64,000 nucleotides of DNA from Mesorhizobium sp. LSHC420B00 (GTDB lineage Bacteria; Pseudomonadota; Alphaproteobacteria; Rhizobiales; Rhizobiaceae). Below the pieces are notes generated by a model. That model was given only the letters and a program-made list of their open reading frames with translations. It was not told the origin of the DNA and ran no database searches. The stretch covers positions 537,842 to 601,841 of the forward strand of contig NZ_AYVY01000001.1 of NCBI RefSeq assembly GCF_000503055.1. Direction: 5' to 3'. Below, in pieces: positions 8,274-19,300 of the stretch (positions within the stretch are counted from its first letter, which is position 1; each line of letters begins with the position of its first letter). The position numbers were made by a program, and so were the translations under genes.

Positions 8274-9542
8274 ATGAATAAGTCCCGCACTTTGCTGGCC
8301 GCGCTATCGGTCAGTCTGCTCGCATCGACCAGCGCGTTTGCCGGCGACGTGCGCATCATGTGGTATTCGGACGGTGTCGAAGGCGATGTCATTCAGGACA
8401 TTCTGAACCGCTTCATGAAGGACAATCCCGACATCCACGTCACGCTCGACAACGTCGCCTACAAGGTGATCCAGGAGCAGCTGCCCATCCAGCTCGAAGC
8501 CGGCCAGGGCCCGGACATCGCCCGCGTCACGAACATCAAGGAGCTTGCCCAGCACTGGCTCGATCTCAGGCCACTGGTGGCCGATCCGAAATATTGGGAG
8601 GACAATTTCGCTGACACGCTGGACTGGATGCGCCCCGACGGCTCCAACGCCATCCCGGGTTTCATGACCCAGCTCACGCTCACCGGCGGCTTCGCCAACA
8701 AGACGTTGTTCGAACAGGCCGGCGTGCCGCTGCCCGGCGACAAGGCGACCTGGGACGACTGGATCAACGCCGCCGCCGAGGTGGCGAAGAGCCAACAGCT
8801 TCCGGCTGCCTTCGCCATCGACCGTTCCGGCCACCGCATTTCGGGTCCGAATGTCTCCTTCGGAGCGAACTATATCGGCCCCAATGGCATGCCGGCCAAA
8901 GTGGACGACGGCACCAAGGCGTTCGTCGGCAAGCTCGTCGACTGGACCGCCAAGGGCCTGATGCTGAAGGATACCTGGGTGTCGGCGGCAGGCTCGACCT
9001 ACCGCGCGGCCGCCGACGACTTCATCAACGCCCAGATCCCGTTCTACTATTCGGGCAGCTGGCAGGTCGCCAATCTGTCGACCAAGATCGGCGACAGTTT
9101 CGACTGGGTGGCAACCGGCTCGCCCTGCGGTACTACAGGCTGTTCGGGCGTGAAAGGCGGCGCGGCGCTGGTCGCCATCAAATACACGAAGAATCCCAAG
9201 GATGTCGCCAAGGTCATGGATTATCTGGCCCGTGAAGACTTGGTGGAAGAGTTCAGCGAGCGCACGCTGTTTCTGCCCGCGCACAAGGGCGTCGTAGACA
9301 AGGGCGGGCTGAAATGGGTCTCGGCCGACAAGAATGTCGGTCCGGCGCTCGACAAATTCGTCAAGGCGGCGGGTGAAACCCTGCCGGCGGCCGATGCGCT
9401 GCCGCCGTGGAAGTGGGCCAATGCTTACTTCGCCGCGCTGGTGACGCGCGTCAGCCAGGTGATGGCCGGCGAGCTCAGCCTCGACGATGCCTGGGGCAGG
9501 ATCGACCAGGATATCGCCGACAAGGTTGCCGAGGCGAAGTGA
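8274..9542 (+). CDS. ABC transporter sugar-binding protein (CUT1, SBP family 1)
   Basis: This is a 422-residue periplasmic binding protein with a Sec signal peptide (MNKSRTLLAALSVSLLASTSAFA). The mature part is a family-1 extracellular solute-binding protein, seen in DIARVTNIKELAQHW and in the C-terminal region that ends in AWGRIDQDIADKVAEAK. An unusually strong Shine-Dalgarno (AAGGAGGAG) precedes the ATG, matching the high dose needed for a binding protein. From the operon context it most likely captures unsaturated oligogalacturonides or rhamnogalacturonides. It overlaps the next permease gene at a GTGA. Confidence 0.9.
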   Translation: MNKSRTLLAALSVSLLASTSAFAGDVRIMWYSDGVEGDVIQDILNRFMKDNPDIHVTLDNVAYKVIQEQLPIQLEAGQGPDIARVTNIKELAQHWLDLRPLVADPKYWEDNFADTLDWMRPDGSNAIPGFMTQLTLTGGFANKTLFEQAGVPLPGDKATWDDWINAAAEVAKSQQLPAAFAIDRSGHRISGPNVSFGANYIGPNGMPAKVDDGTKAFVGKLVDWTAKGLMLKDTWVSAAGSTYRAAADDFINAQIPFYYSGSWQVANLSTKIGDSFDWVATGSPCGTTGCSGVKGGAALVAIKYTKNPKDVAKVMDYLAREDLVEEFSERTLFLPAHKGVVDKGGLKWVSADKNVGPALDKFVKAAGETLPAADALPPWKWANAYFAALVTRVSQVMAGELSLDDAWGRIDQDIADKVAEAK

Positions 9543-10561
9543 CCGCCGCCGCGACACTGAAGGCATGGATTGGCGCCGCCCTCGCGGCGCCGGTCGTGTG
9601 GCTGGCATCGATCGTCAACGTGCCGCTGAAGTTCTGGCAGCGCGCGACGGGCACCGGCGGCATGGCCGCGTTCTTCCTGGCCCCAAACATGGCGATCTTC
9701 GGCATTTTCGTCCTGGTGCCGATGATCATCAACTTCTTCTATTCGGCCACGTCAGGAACGGCCTACTTCCTGCAGGACCGAACCTATGTCGGGCTCGAGC
9801 AATACCAGCGCCTGCTCGATTGCGGCAACTACCTGGACACTGCCACTTGCCACGAGGATCTCTTCTGGAAGGCCGTGCACAATACCGGCCTGTTCGTCGT
9901 CGTGCAGGTGGCGCTGATGACGGTCGTGTCGATGGCGACAGCGCTGATCCTCAACCGTGAGATCGTCGGGCGCAGCTTCTGGCGCGCGGTGTTCTTCTTT
10001 CCGGTGCTGCTGTCGCCCGTCGTCACCGGTCTGATCTGGCGCTGGATCCTGCAACGCCAGGGCTTGCTGAACCTGATCGTCCATGATCTGGGCGGCGAGC
10101 CGCACAACTGGCTGACCGACCGCTTCTGGGCTTTCACCGCCGCCGTCAGCGTTTCGGTCTGGGCCCATATGGGCTTTTATACGCTTATCCTGCTTGCCGG
10201 ATTGCAGGCGATCCCGCGCGACCTTTACGAAGCGGCCGAGATGGACGGCACGAAGCCGGCGCGGGTGTTCTGGCGCATCACGCTGCCGCTGCTGATGCCT
10301 AACCTGCTTGTCGTCATCGTGCTGACGCTGATCCGCGCCGTGCAGATCTTCGACGAAGTCTATGTGCTGACGGGTGGAGGGCCGGGAACCTCGACCCTCT
10401 ATATCACGCAGTACATCTATGAGATCGGCTTCGCCTCCCTGCTGCGCAATCCGGGGCTGGCTTCGGCGGCTTCGATCTTGATGGGGTTGGTGCTGGTCGT
10501 GCTCACCTTAGTTCAGCTGCAGGTCGGACGCCGGGGTGAGCGGAAAGGAGCCCGCGAATGA
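9539..10561 (+). CDS. CUT1 sugar ABC transporter permease (MalF/UgpA type)
   Basis: This is a 340-residue inner-membrane permease. The GTG at 9539 overlaps the stop of the binding-protein gene and gives the natural N-terminus. An N-terminal helix is followed by about six membrane segments and the EAA loop (EAAEMDGTKPARVFWRITLP), which docks the ATPase. It pairs with the second permease downstream, whose start overlaps its stop. Confidence 0.9.
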   Translation: MTAAATLKAWIGAALAAPVVWLASIVNVPLKFWQRATGTGGMAAFFLAPNMAIFGIFVLVPMIINFFYSATSGTAYFLQDRTYVGLEQYQRLLDCGNYLDTATCHEDLFWKAVHNTGLFVVVQVALMTVVSMATALILNREIVGRSFWRAVFFFPVLLSPVVTGLIWRWILQRQGLLNLIVHDLGGEPHNWLTDRFWAFTAAVSVSVWAHMGFYTLILLAGLQAIPRDLYEAAEMDGTKPARVFWRITLPLLMPNLLVVIVLTLIRAVQIFDEVYVLTGGGPGTSTLYITQYIYEIGFASLLRNPGLASAASILMGLVLVVLTLVQLQVGRRGERKGARE

Positions 10562-11610
10562 GCAGCGTCATGACATTCCTGACCCGCCGGCGCGGCGGTC
10601 GCGGCTGGCACTGGACGGATATCGTGAGCTGGCTGTGGCTGCTCGGCGGCGTTGTCATCATGTTCGGTCCGGCCGTTTGGCTGGTGGGTTCGTCATTCAA
10701 GACACCGGCACAGCTCGCCGAGTTCCCGCCGACCATAATGCCTTATGTCAGCCAACAGGCGAGGGTCGAAGGCTACGATAAGCCGCTGGCCCTCTACAGG
10801 GTGAAGCTTCCGGATGGTTCGACCAAGGTGCTGGCCGAGGTGCGGCGCATCGGCATCATGGCGCAAATGGTGGACCCGCAGGCGCCGAACGATATCGTCA
10901 AGGTCAACATCGCCGACCGGCAGCCGGTGCGCGAAATCGGCTTCGCAACGGAGAACTACACCGAGCCCTTCGTCCATTTCGACTTCCTGCGCTATCTGCG
11001 CAATTCGGTCTTTGTGACGGCAATGGCGACGCTGATCACGCTGCTCACCAATTCGATGGCCGCCTTCGCCTTGTCGAAATACAAGTTCCGCGGCCGCGAT
11101 CTGACGATGCTTGTGATCGTCGGTACGCTGATGGTGCCGCTGTCGGTCATCCTGGTGCCGCTCTATTCGGTGGTGGGCGCCGTCGGACTGCTCGATTCGC
11201 TGTGGGGCGTGATCTTGCCGACCGTGGCGACGCCGACCGGCGTCTTCCTGCTGCGCCAATATATGCTGACCATCCCGGACGAGCTGCTCGATGCGGCGCG
11301 CATGGACAACGCTTCCGAATGGCAGATCTACTGGCGCATCGTATTGCCGCTTGCAGCACCGGCGCTCGCCGTGCTGGCGATCTTCTCGGTCGTCTGGCGC
11401 TGGAACGACTTTCTGTGGCCGCTGGTGGTGCTGTCGCGCAAGGAACTCTACACACTCCAGGTCGGCCTCAACACCTATGCCGGCCAGCTAAACGTGCAGT
11501 GGCACTACATCCTGGCGATGACCGTGGTGACGATGATCCCCGTCGTCCTCGTCTTCGTCTTCCTGCAGCGTTACATCACTTCCGGCATTGCCGGCACCGG
11601 ACTGAAGTGA
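10558..11610 (+). CDS. CUT1 sugar ABC transporter permease (MalG/UgpE type)
   Basis: This 350-residue inner-membrane permease has an EAA-type loop (LLDAARMDNASEWQIYWRIV) and the C-terminal pattern usual in MalG-like partners. A long periplasmic insertion between the first and second membrane segments (about residues 60-135, containing ADRQPVREIGFATENYTEP) is characteristic of a subset of rhizobial CUT1 transporters. It overlaps the preceding permease by ATGA and is followed within 8 bases by the ATPase gene. Confidence 0.9.
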   Translation: MSSVMTFLTRRRGGRGWHWTDIVSWLWLLGGVVIMFGPAVWLVGSSFKTPAQLAEFPPTIMPYVSQQARVEGYDKPLALYRVKLPDGSTKVLAEVRRIGIMAQMVDPQAPNDIVKVNIADRQPVREIGFATENYTEPFVHFDFLRYLRNSVFVTAMATLITLLTNSMAAFALSKYKFRGRDLTMLVIVGTLMVPLSVILVPLYSVVGAVGLLDSLWGVILPTVATPTGVFLLRQYMLTIPDELLDAARMDNASEWQIYWRIVLPLAAPALAVLAIFSVVWRWNDFLWPLVVLSRKELYTLQVGLNTYAGQLNVQWHYILAMTVVTMIPVVLVFVFLQRYITSGIAGTGLK

Positions 11611-11617
11611 GGATGTC

Positions 11618-12706
11618 ATGGGACGGATAACGCTGACCAACATCGATCGCGCTTACGGCAAGATGAAGATCTTGCACGGCATCAACCTCGACGTCGGGGA
11701 CGGCGAGATGCTAGTCCTCGTCGGCCCGTCGGGTTGCGGCAAGTCCACGCTGCTGCGGCTGATTGCCGGGCTCGATCGGCCGACCGACGGCAAGATTGAG
11801 ATCGACGGGGTCGACGTCACCAACGTTTCGGCCGCGCAGCGCGGTCTGGCGATGGTGTTCCAGTCTTACGCGCTCTACCCGCACATGAGCGTGCGCCAGA
11901 ACCTCGCCTTCGGGCTCGAAAACATCCGTATGCCGAAAGCCGAGATCGACGCGCGGATCACGGAAGCGACGCGCATGCTGGAAATTGCTTCCTATCTAGA
12001 CCGCCGGCCCGGTCAATTGTCGGGCGGCCAGAAGCAGCGCGTGGCGATCGGCCGTGCGGTGGTGCGCAATCCGACCGCCTTTCTACTCGACGAACCGCTG
12101 TCCAACCTCGATGCCGAACTGCGCATCACCATGCGCGCTGAACTGGCGGGCCTGCACCGGCGGCTGGCAACCACGATGATCTACGTCACCCATGACCAGA
12201 TCGAGGCGATGACGCTGGCGGACCGCATCGTGGTCATGCGCTCGGGGCGGATCGAACAGGTCGGCCGGCCGCTCGATCTCTACAACGCGCCGGCCAACCT
12301 GTTCGTCGCCGGCTTCATCGGCGCGCCGCGGATGAACCTGCTGCCGGTGAAGGTGCGTTCGGCAAGCGGCGCCGAGGTGCGTGTCGAAGGTCCGGGCGGG
12401 CTGTCGGCCTCGGTCGCCGCCGACGGGGTCGCGCTGAAACCGGGAGACGACGCGACGCTTGGCATCCGACCACACGACATCCAACTTTCGGATGGCAGCA
12501 AGGGATCGGTGGAAGCGCGGATAACGCTGGCCGAGGCGCTGGGACCGGAAACCGTTGTCCACGCCACCATTGCCGGCGACAGCAAACTTATCGCCGTTCT
12601 CAAGCAGCAGGGCGTTGAATCGCAAGGGCCGCCGATCAACCTCGCTCTGCCGCCGGAGCGCATGCATCTCTTCGATGCCGCCGGGCTGCGTGTCGCACCG
12701 CGTTAG
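11618..12706 (+). CDS. CUT1 sugar ABC transporter ATP-binding protein (MalK/UgpC type)
   Basis: This 362-residue ATPase has Walker A GPSGCGKST, signature LSGGQKQRVAIGRA, Walker B AFLLDEPLSNLD and the H-loop VTHDQIEA. The C-terminal OB-fold regulatory domain (about 240-362) is typical of MalK/MsmX proteins. It completes the transporter of this operon. The operon appears to end here; a 507-base gap follows. Confidence 0.92.
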   Translation: MGRITLTNIDRAYGKMKILHGINLDVGDGEMLVLVGPSGCGKSTLLRLIAGLDRPTDGKIEIDGVDVTNVSAAQRGLAMVFQSYALYPHMSVRQNLAFGLENIRMPKAEIDARITEATRMLEIASYLDRRPGQLSGGQKQRVAIGRAVVRNPTAFLLDEPLSNLDAELRITMRAELAGLHRRLATTMIYVTHDQIEAMTLADRIVVMRSGRIEQVGRPLDLYNAPANLFVAGFIGAPRMNLLPVKVRSASGAEVRVEGPGGLSASVAADGVALKPGDDATLGIRPHDIQLSDGSKGSVEARITLAEALGPETVVHATIAGDSKLIAVLKQQGVESQGPPINLALPPERMHLFDAAGLRVAPR

Positions 12707-13213
12707 CCGGAGGCAAGATAGCGGGTTGTTTCATGAACTGTCGCAACTGCCGCACAGCGAACGCGTGTTGCGCGCTTGTCAAAATACAAAATAGGTGAAC
12801 GTTAAGACAACCAAACTCTTCAAGAGGGCGCTCTCTGCGATCATTGCTGCCACGGGATGTCCGGAATTTACTTCAAAGTGGATTTTCTCGTGGACGGTCT
12901 TCGGCAATACGGAGATCCGCGCCGCCACGTTCGCGCGCCTGAATCCGGCCGACTGACAATACGACCTGTGCTGAGGTTCAGTACGAACTACCGATCAGGG
13001 CAAATGGGATGTTCGTCCGCATGATAGCGGCGAGGCCGTGAAATCCGCGATCGTTCTTCAGTTCTGCCTTGTTGCAGAGCCGCAGCTCGACGGAGACGTT
13101 CTCGTGAGACTCTATTGCGCACCGTGGGTTTGCAGCCTTGCCGAACGGCTCGCTCTTCGGCAGGCGGAGATCTCCTTCGATAGTGAGCGCGTCGACTTGG
13201 GGTCGAGGCAATC
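12707..13213. other. Intergenic region, possible 53-aa ORF, otherwise unexplained
   Basis: No recognisable gene lies in these 507 bases. A GTG-started frame from 12795 to 12956 would encode a 53-residue peptide (KWIFSWTVFGNTEIRAATFA inside) without a clear ribosome binding site. A 77-residue minus-strand frame at 12978-13211 has no family signature. No terminator with a T-run was seen after the ABC operon. The promoter of the efflux pair must lie near the right end. Confidence 0.4.
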
Positions 13214-14308
13214 ATGAGCCAACCCCGCAAGATCGCGATCGCCCTCGTTGCCCTTATGGTGCTGCCAATGGCAGCTATTTGGAGCTGGCAGTGGTTTACA
13301 AGGGGCCGGTTCGAGGAAACGACCGATAACGCCTATCTCCGCGGAGACATTACCAGCATCGCTCCGAAGCTCGCCGGTTACGTCGTCGAAGTCGACATAG
13401 ACGACAATGCCAGTGTGTCAAAGGGTGCTGTCCTGTTTCGCATCGACGACAGCGACTACAAGGCCAAGGCGGAGCAGGCGAAAGCCAACGTCGCCGCCCG
13501 GCAGGCGGAAATCGCCAACATCAAGGCGACCCGTGAACTGCAGGACGCATTGATCGCGCAGGCCGAGGCGCAGAAGCAATCTGCCGCAGCCGACCTGCAA
13601 TTCGCCCGCGCCAACTTAAGCCGCTACGTCACGCTGCAGAAGAACGGAACCGCAAGCGATCAGAAGCTGCAGGATGCGCAGGCCGGCCATGACAAGGCAA
13701 GGGCATCGCTGGACGGCGCAGAGGCCAATCTGTTGGCTCAGAAGTTGAAGCTCGGCGTCCTGGATGCACAATTGTCCGGCGCGCAGGCAGCCCTGTCGCA
13801 GGCACAGGCAGCGCTCGACCTGGCAATGCTAGACCTGGCCAACACCGTCGTGAGGGCCCCGGTCGACGGCATCGTCGGCAATCGCCAGATCCGGGTCGGC
13901 CGCTATGTCACCCCAGGGACGGCAGCCCTGGACATCGTTCCGGTTAACGATGTCTGGATCGTCGCAAACTTCAAGGAAACGCAGCTGAAGCAGGTTGAGA
14001 TCGGCCAACGGGTCCGCGTCATGGTTGATGAATATCCAGATCTTGAAATCGACGGCCTTGTCGACAGCTTCGCTCCTGGCAGCGGCGCAGCCTTCAGCCT
14101 GCTGCCGCCGGACAATGCCACCGGCAACTTCATCCGCGTCGTCCAACGCGTGCCGGTCAAGATCAGGATGACGCGCAATCCGTTGCCCGGCCGCCTGGTT
14201 CCGGGACTCTCGGCTCGCGTTGCCATCACCGTCGGCGCCGGGGATGCTCCGGCCGTAGCGCAGGAAATGCAGACAGGCGGGACCGCGAACGGGCGCTCAG
14301 CGCAATGA
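13214..14308 (+). CDS. HlyD-family membrane fusion protein (EmrA-like)
   Basis: This is a 364-residue periplasmic adaptor. It has one N-terminal membrane helix (about residues 8-27), a lipoyl/barrel-sandwich half (YVVEVDIDDNASVSKGAVLF), a long coiled-coil hairpin (about 85-200, rich in Ala/Gln) and the second lipoyl half with VRAPVDGIVGN. The EmrA signature FSLLPPDNATGNF and a C-terminal VPVKIRMTRNPLPG are present. It partners the MFS transporter whose start overlaps its stop, forming an Emr-type drug or solute efflux system across both membranes. Confidence 0.93.
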   Translation: MSQPRKIAIALVALMVLPMAAIWSWQWFTRGRFEETTDNAYLRGDITSIAPKLAGYVVEVDIDDNASVSKGAVLFRIDDSDYKAKAEQAKANVAARQAEIANIKATRELQDALIAQAEAQKQSAAADLQFARANLSRYVTLQKNGTASDQKLQDAQAGHDKARASLDGAEANLLAQKLKLGVLDAQLSGAQAALSQAQAALDLAMLDLANTVVRAPVDGIVGNRQIRVGRYVTPGTAALDIVPVNDVWIVANFKETQLKQVEIGQRVRVMVDEYPDLEIDGLVDSFAPGSGAAFSLLPPDNATGNFIRVVQRVPVKIRMTRNPLPGRLVPGLSARVAITVGAGDAPAVAQEMQTGGTANGRSAQ

Positions 14309-15885
14309 TGCACCTCGCCGAAACGGCGGCTGTGCAGCGCCATCCCGGCACCCTGCGCGCTTCCTTGATAGCAATCGGCGTCGTGCTGGCCGCCTTCATG
14401 GACGCGGTCGCATCCACCGCACTGTCCATCGGCCGGATCGACATGCTTGGCGACACCTACGCAACGTCGGACGAGCTGGCGATGGTCGACGTGGTTTTCA
14501 TCGCGGCGAAGCTGACGGCGTTCCTTGTCGCTCCGCTTCTTGTAACGGCAGCCAGGCCGACCGCCTGCCTCCGCGCGGGGGTTGTCGCCCTTCTGCTGGC
14601 ATCCGCGGCCTTGACGTTGTCGGTGGACCTCACCTGGATTTGCATCTGCCGCATTGTCCAGGGGCTGGCCGGCGGCACAATTCTCGTCGCCGGCCAGACG
14701 CTGCTGTTCTTTCGCTTCCCGCATCGGCATCAGCCGGTCGTTCAGGCAGTTTTTGCCGTAGGCGCCGTCATGGCTCCGACGACCGTCACGCCGGCCCTGC
14801 AGGGCTGGCTTGTCGACCATCTTACCTGGGAGTGGATATTCCTGAGCATCATTCCGCTCGGCATCGTCTCCCTTGTCCTGTTGGCGGCGGACGGCGATCG
14901 GACCTTTTGGCGGAAAACTAGGTTTCCTGCCGTCGAGATATTGTTGCTCGGCATCAGCGCCGCGCTTTTGACCTACGTCTTGCTGCAAGGCAGCAGGTTC
15001 AACTGGTTCGACGACACCGACATCACCTTCCTTGCCGCAACTGGTATGACGGCCGCCGGCCTTCTGGCCGTCTGGGAGACCCGCCTTCGTTCAGAAGGCT
15101 CACTGCTGGCCATCTCGCCCCTTGGCAATCCGGACTTTCGCTTTGGTCTTCTCGTCAGCTTCGTCGCCGGCTCTGCCCTTTCAGGCAGCGCCTATCTCAT
15201 TCCGGCTTTTGCCCTCAACGTGCTCGATTTTACCGCCACGGGCGCGGGAGTGCTTCTGCTGCCAAGCGGAGCCATGCTCGCGCTTGGACTTTTGTTGTCC
15301 GGCTTCGTCATCCAAAAGACCGGGATGCGCCCGATCACGCTTGCTCCGTTTGGCATTCTGCTCTTCGCAGGCGCCATGTGGCTGCTGTCCGCTTCGACGA
15401 GCGGTAGCGGATCACCGGACCTGACCCTTGCTCTGCTGCTGCGGGGATTCGGCCTCGGCCTTCTGTTCGTGGCACTGACGCTGATTACACTGCAGGGCCT
15501 TGCCCCTGATACGCTGCCGTTCGGCATCGGGCTGTTCAACTTCGGCAAGCAGGCGGGCGGTCTGACCGGCACAGCCCTCTTGCAAACGTATATTGATCAC
15601 CAGAATGTCCACAACCGGACGATACTGACGTCCCACCTCGTCAATGGCGATCCAGCCGTGGACCAGCGCTTGAGAGCCACTGCGAACGTTCTGGCGAATA
15701 GTATCGACAGCGCCGCGGCGACCAAGGCCGCGCTGCCGCTGCTGCAGCGCGCGCTTGAGAAGCAGGTCGCCACGATCTCGTTCGACGAAGCTTTCTTCGC
15801 GCTCGTCCTGCTGTTCGCGGTCGCTGCGCCCTGTCTCATTGTCGCCAAACAATTGCTCGCCCGCCAAGCCGCTCCGCAGAACTAA
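14305..15885 (+). CDS. MFS efflux transporter (DHA2, EmrB-like)
   Basis: The 526-residue protein is a major facilitator with about 14 membrane segments, the DHA2 drug:H+ antiporter layout. RIVQGLAGGTILVAGQTLLF corresponds to the conserved region around helix 4-5. Two in-frame ATGs open the gene; the first overlaps the emrA-like stop. The substrate is unknown. No adjacent regulator is visible. Confidence 0.92.
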   Translation: MMHLAETAAVQRHPGTLRASLIAIGVVLAAFMDAVASTALSIGRIDMLGDTYATSDELAMVDVVFIAAKLTAFLVAPLLVTAARPTACLRAGVVALLLASAALTLSVDLTWICICRIVQGLAGGTILVAGQTLLFFRFPHRHQPVVQAVFAVGAVMAPTTVTPALQGWLVDHLTWEWIFLSIIPLGIVSLVLLAADGDRTFWRKTRFPAVEILLLGISAALLTYVLLQGSRFNWFDDTDITFLAATGMTAAGLLAVWETRLRSEGSLLAISPLGNPDFRFGLLVSFVAGSALSGSAYLIPAFALNVLDFTATGAGVLLLPSGAMLALGLLLSGFVIQKTGMRPITLAPFGILLFAGAMWLLSASTSGSGSPDLTLALLLRGFGLGLLFVALTLITLQGLAPDTLPFGIGLFNFGKQAGGLTGTALLQTYIDHQNVHNRTILTSHLVNGDPAVDQRLRATANVLANSIDSAAATKAALPLLQRALEKQVATISFDEAFFALVLLFAVAAPCLIVAKQLLARQAAPQN

Positions 15886-16160
15886 AACCGCGTCCAGGCC
15901 CTATACTTTGGAACAGATGTTTTGGTCGGGCGAGGCTTCCAGATTATCTCATGAGCCGTGTTAACCGGACGAGACAGGGATGACGAATGCAGAGGTTTTT
16001 CCGGTTTCACTCTGCAGCCGACGAAGAGGCAGCCGAGCGTCTTACCTGTCCGGCTCGTATTTCCCAGTGGTGGTGTTGACGCGTCGATCCGCGTCGCTTC
16101 TTGCCCGAGGCGATCGTTAGGCGCGCCGTAGCGGCCGGGCCGCCGCAGCGGCGATATCTC
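15886..16160. other. Intergenic region, nothing recognised
   Basis: These 275 bases follow the MFS gene and end where the duplicated kinase upstream region begins. I see no gene, no strong terminator and no family signature in either strand. Confidence 0.5.
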
Positions 16161-16307
16161 CGCGCAATGCATGGATTTCCATGAGATGCAGCCGGGGCAT
16201 CGCGGGACTAGATTTAGGCGGTGAGTTCGCCTGTCCAGATATTGAAAACAAGTGCTATATAAAGCGCTGACCGTCCCCAGGCTTTCTTTGTCCGACAGGA
16301 GAAGCCA
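16161..16307 (+). repeat. Duplicated upstream region of sensor kinases, copy 1
   Basis: This stretch matches 19541-19694, upstream of the second kinase. Both begin with CCGCGCAATG, carry the inverted repeat CATGGATTTCCATG (here 16171-16184), share CAAGTGCTATA followed by GCGC, and end in TTTGTCCG(A/T)CAGG before the start codon. It probably holds the promoter and a regulator site. The copies differ at scattered positions, so the duplication is not recent. Confidence 0.8.
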
Positions 16308-19300
16308 ATGACAGCAGCGTCCGACTCACTTGGCGAAATCGACCCCGAAGCAACGCTCGCGCTGCAAATCATCGAGAGTATGCCCGGCCACGCGTGGGCA
16401 GCCGATGCCGCCGGACGATTCACCTTTGTGAGCCCAAACACCGTGGCGTTCCTCGGCAACACGCATGAGGATCTCAACACCTCCGAAGACGACGATGAGT
16501 TCGGCTGGCGTCGAGCCGTCCATCCCGACGATTATGATCGTGTCGCCGCCAGATGGCGGCATTGCCTCGAAACCGGCGATCACTATGACACCGAGCATCG
16601 TCTGCGGCGCGCCGATGGCGTCTATCGCTGGTTTCGAAGCTCAGGACGACCTTTTCGCGATAGTCAGGGCCGCATCATTCAATGGTACGGCACGACAATA
16701 GACATTGAGGACCAGAAGCGGGCGGAGTCAGCATTGCGCGACCGCGAGCGGGAGCTCTCGCAGCTCGTGGACATGGTACCGAGTCACATCTGGCGGCTCG
16801 ATCCGGACGGCGAGCCGATTTTCTTCAATAAGCGCATGGTCGATTTTCTCGGCCTGGACGTAACGGATATGGACAGACCGGGCATGAGCCGGCTGGCGGC
16901 GATGATACAGGCCGGCGTCCATCCGGACGATGCAGCAGCATTCGGCGATGCACTCCGTGGTTGCTTCGCTACCGGTGCGAGCTTCGCCATGCGCTATCGC
17001 CTGCGCCGTGCCGATGGCGTCTATCGCTGGATGTCGAGCCGGGCGGAGCCGATGCGCGATGACGCCGGCCGCATCGTCCAGTGGTACGGCCTCTGTCACG
17101 ACATAGACGATCAGATGCACGCCGAAGAGGCGTTGCGGCGAAGCGAGCGACAATTGCAGCACATGATCGACGCCGTGCCGGTCCGCATCTGGAGCGTGAT
17201 GCCGACCGGCGGGCCGGTCTACTTCAACAAGCGATACCAGGACCATTTCCGCTCCGTTATCGCGAACTTTGATGCTCTCGGCGAGCCGGGCATCGAAACG
17301 CTCCTGCACGAGGTTATTCATTCCGAAGATGCTCCCGAGGTGCAGCGCACGTTATCGAATTGTTTCGAAACTGGCGGCGGCTCCGCGATGCGGTTTCGCT
17401 GGCGCGAAAAAGACGGCACCTATCGCTGGGCTGAGTGCAGGGTGGAGCCGCGGCGCGATGACGACGGAACGGTCGTGCAATGGTACGGGGTTTCTCTCGA
17501 CATCGACGATGAGGTGCGCGCGCAGGCGGCGTTGCGCAAAAGTGAGCGGCGCCTTCAGCAGCTCATCGACACCGTGCCCGCTTTGATCTGGAGTACGACA
17601 CGGGAAGGAAGGCCATCCTACGTCAACAAGCGGTTCACCGACGTAACCGGGGCCACGCTCGGTGACATCACCGCCCCGGACGGCTCGCCGTCCCTGAGCG
17701 TGATCCATCCAGACGATATCGACACCGCACGGCAGGCGATCCGCCATTCATTCGCAACGGGCGTGCCTTACGTTCAGAGATATCGCCAACGGAGGGCCGA
17801 CGGCGGCTATCGCTGGACCGAGACTCGCGCCGAGCCGCTGCGCGACGAAGATGGCAGCATCCTCCAGTGGTACGGCGTGAGCGTCGACATCCATGATCTG
17901 GTGACCACGCAGGCCGCATTGCACGACCGCGAACGAGAGCTCTCGCAGCTCGTCAACATGGTTCCGAGCTACCTCTGGCGGCTGTCTTCGAACGGCGAGC
18001 CGACCTTTTTCAACAGGCGCCTGATAGATTTTCTCGGCCTGGACATAGCGGACGCGGAAAAGCCGGACACGAGCCGGCTAGCGGCCTTCATTCCCAACGT
18101 CGTCCATCCCGACGATGCCGCCAGCCTGAGGGAAGCACTCAACAGCTGCTTCGCCACCGGCGAGCGCTTCTTCATGAAGTATCGCCTGCGGCGTGCCGAC
18201 GGCGTTTATCGCTGGATGGAGGGCCGCGCGGAGCCGCTGCGGGACCAAGGTGGACGCATCGTCCAATGGTACGGCCTTACGCACGACATCGACGACCAGC
18301 TGCGCGTCGAAGAGGCGCTGCGCGAGAGAGAACGTGCGCTCTGGCAGCTCGTTGAAACGCTGCCGGCAATGATCGATTGCGCCGCTCCGGATGGCGAACC
18401 GATATATCGCAGCCAGCAGCTCCGCGAATTCCTCGGATACAATCTTGAGGAATTGGACGAAGCGGGAAAGTCCCGGCTGGCCGGCACACTCGACGCCGGT
18501 GTTCATCCCGACGACCTGACAGGTGTTAAAGAGAGATATGCCCATTGTTTGTCCACCGGCGAGCCGTATGCGCGACGGCACCGTCTGCGGCGCTTCGATG
18601 GTGAATATCGCTGGGTCGAGACGCGCGCCGCGCCGATGCGCAACGCTGAAGGTGCCATCGTGCAGTGGAACGTTATCTGCCTCGACATCGAAAATGAGGT
18701 GCGGACACAAGAGGAGCTTCGACTGGCACAAGAGAGACTTGCGCGTGCGAGCCAGGCCGCGAGCCTTGCCGAACTCTCCGCATCCATCGCTCATGAGGTG
18801 AACCAGCCGTTGGCCGCCATCGTCGCCAACTCCAACGCATGCCACCGTTGGCTGTCCGTCGTGCCCCCGAACGTCGAGCGCGCGAAAATCACGGCCGAGC
18901 GCATCATCCGCGATGCCAACTCGGCGGCGGATGTCATCAGCCGCATCCGTGCCTTGTTCAGACCTTCGCTTGAAATGAGAACCAGCACACCGATCCCCAG
19001 CGTTATTGCCGAAGCGCGTGACCTCATGGCCGAGGAAGCCATACGGCGTCGCGTTCGCATGGACATCGATGTCGAAAGCAATCTTCCGCTCGTCGCCTTC
19101 GATCGCGTCCAGATCCAGCAGGTCCTGGTCAACCTCATTCGCAATGGCATGGAGGCGATGGACTCCACCACGGACAGGGTTCTCGGGCTGCGTGTGCGCC
19201 GGATAGAGGACACGATCCAGACCGAAGTCAGCGACCGCGGCCCGGGTATCGAACGTCCCAACAAGATATTCGAGCCGTTCTTTACGACGAAAGGGAATGG

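Noticed and set aside
12978..13211. 77-residue minus-strand frame upstream of the EmrA-like gene
   Set aside because: No ribosome binding site or recognisable family, and it runs into the promoter region of the efflux genes; treated as chance.
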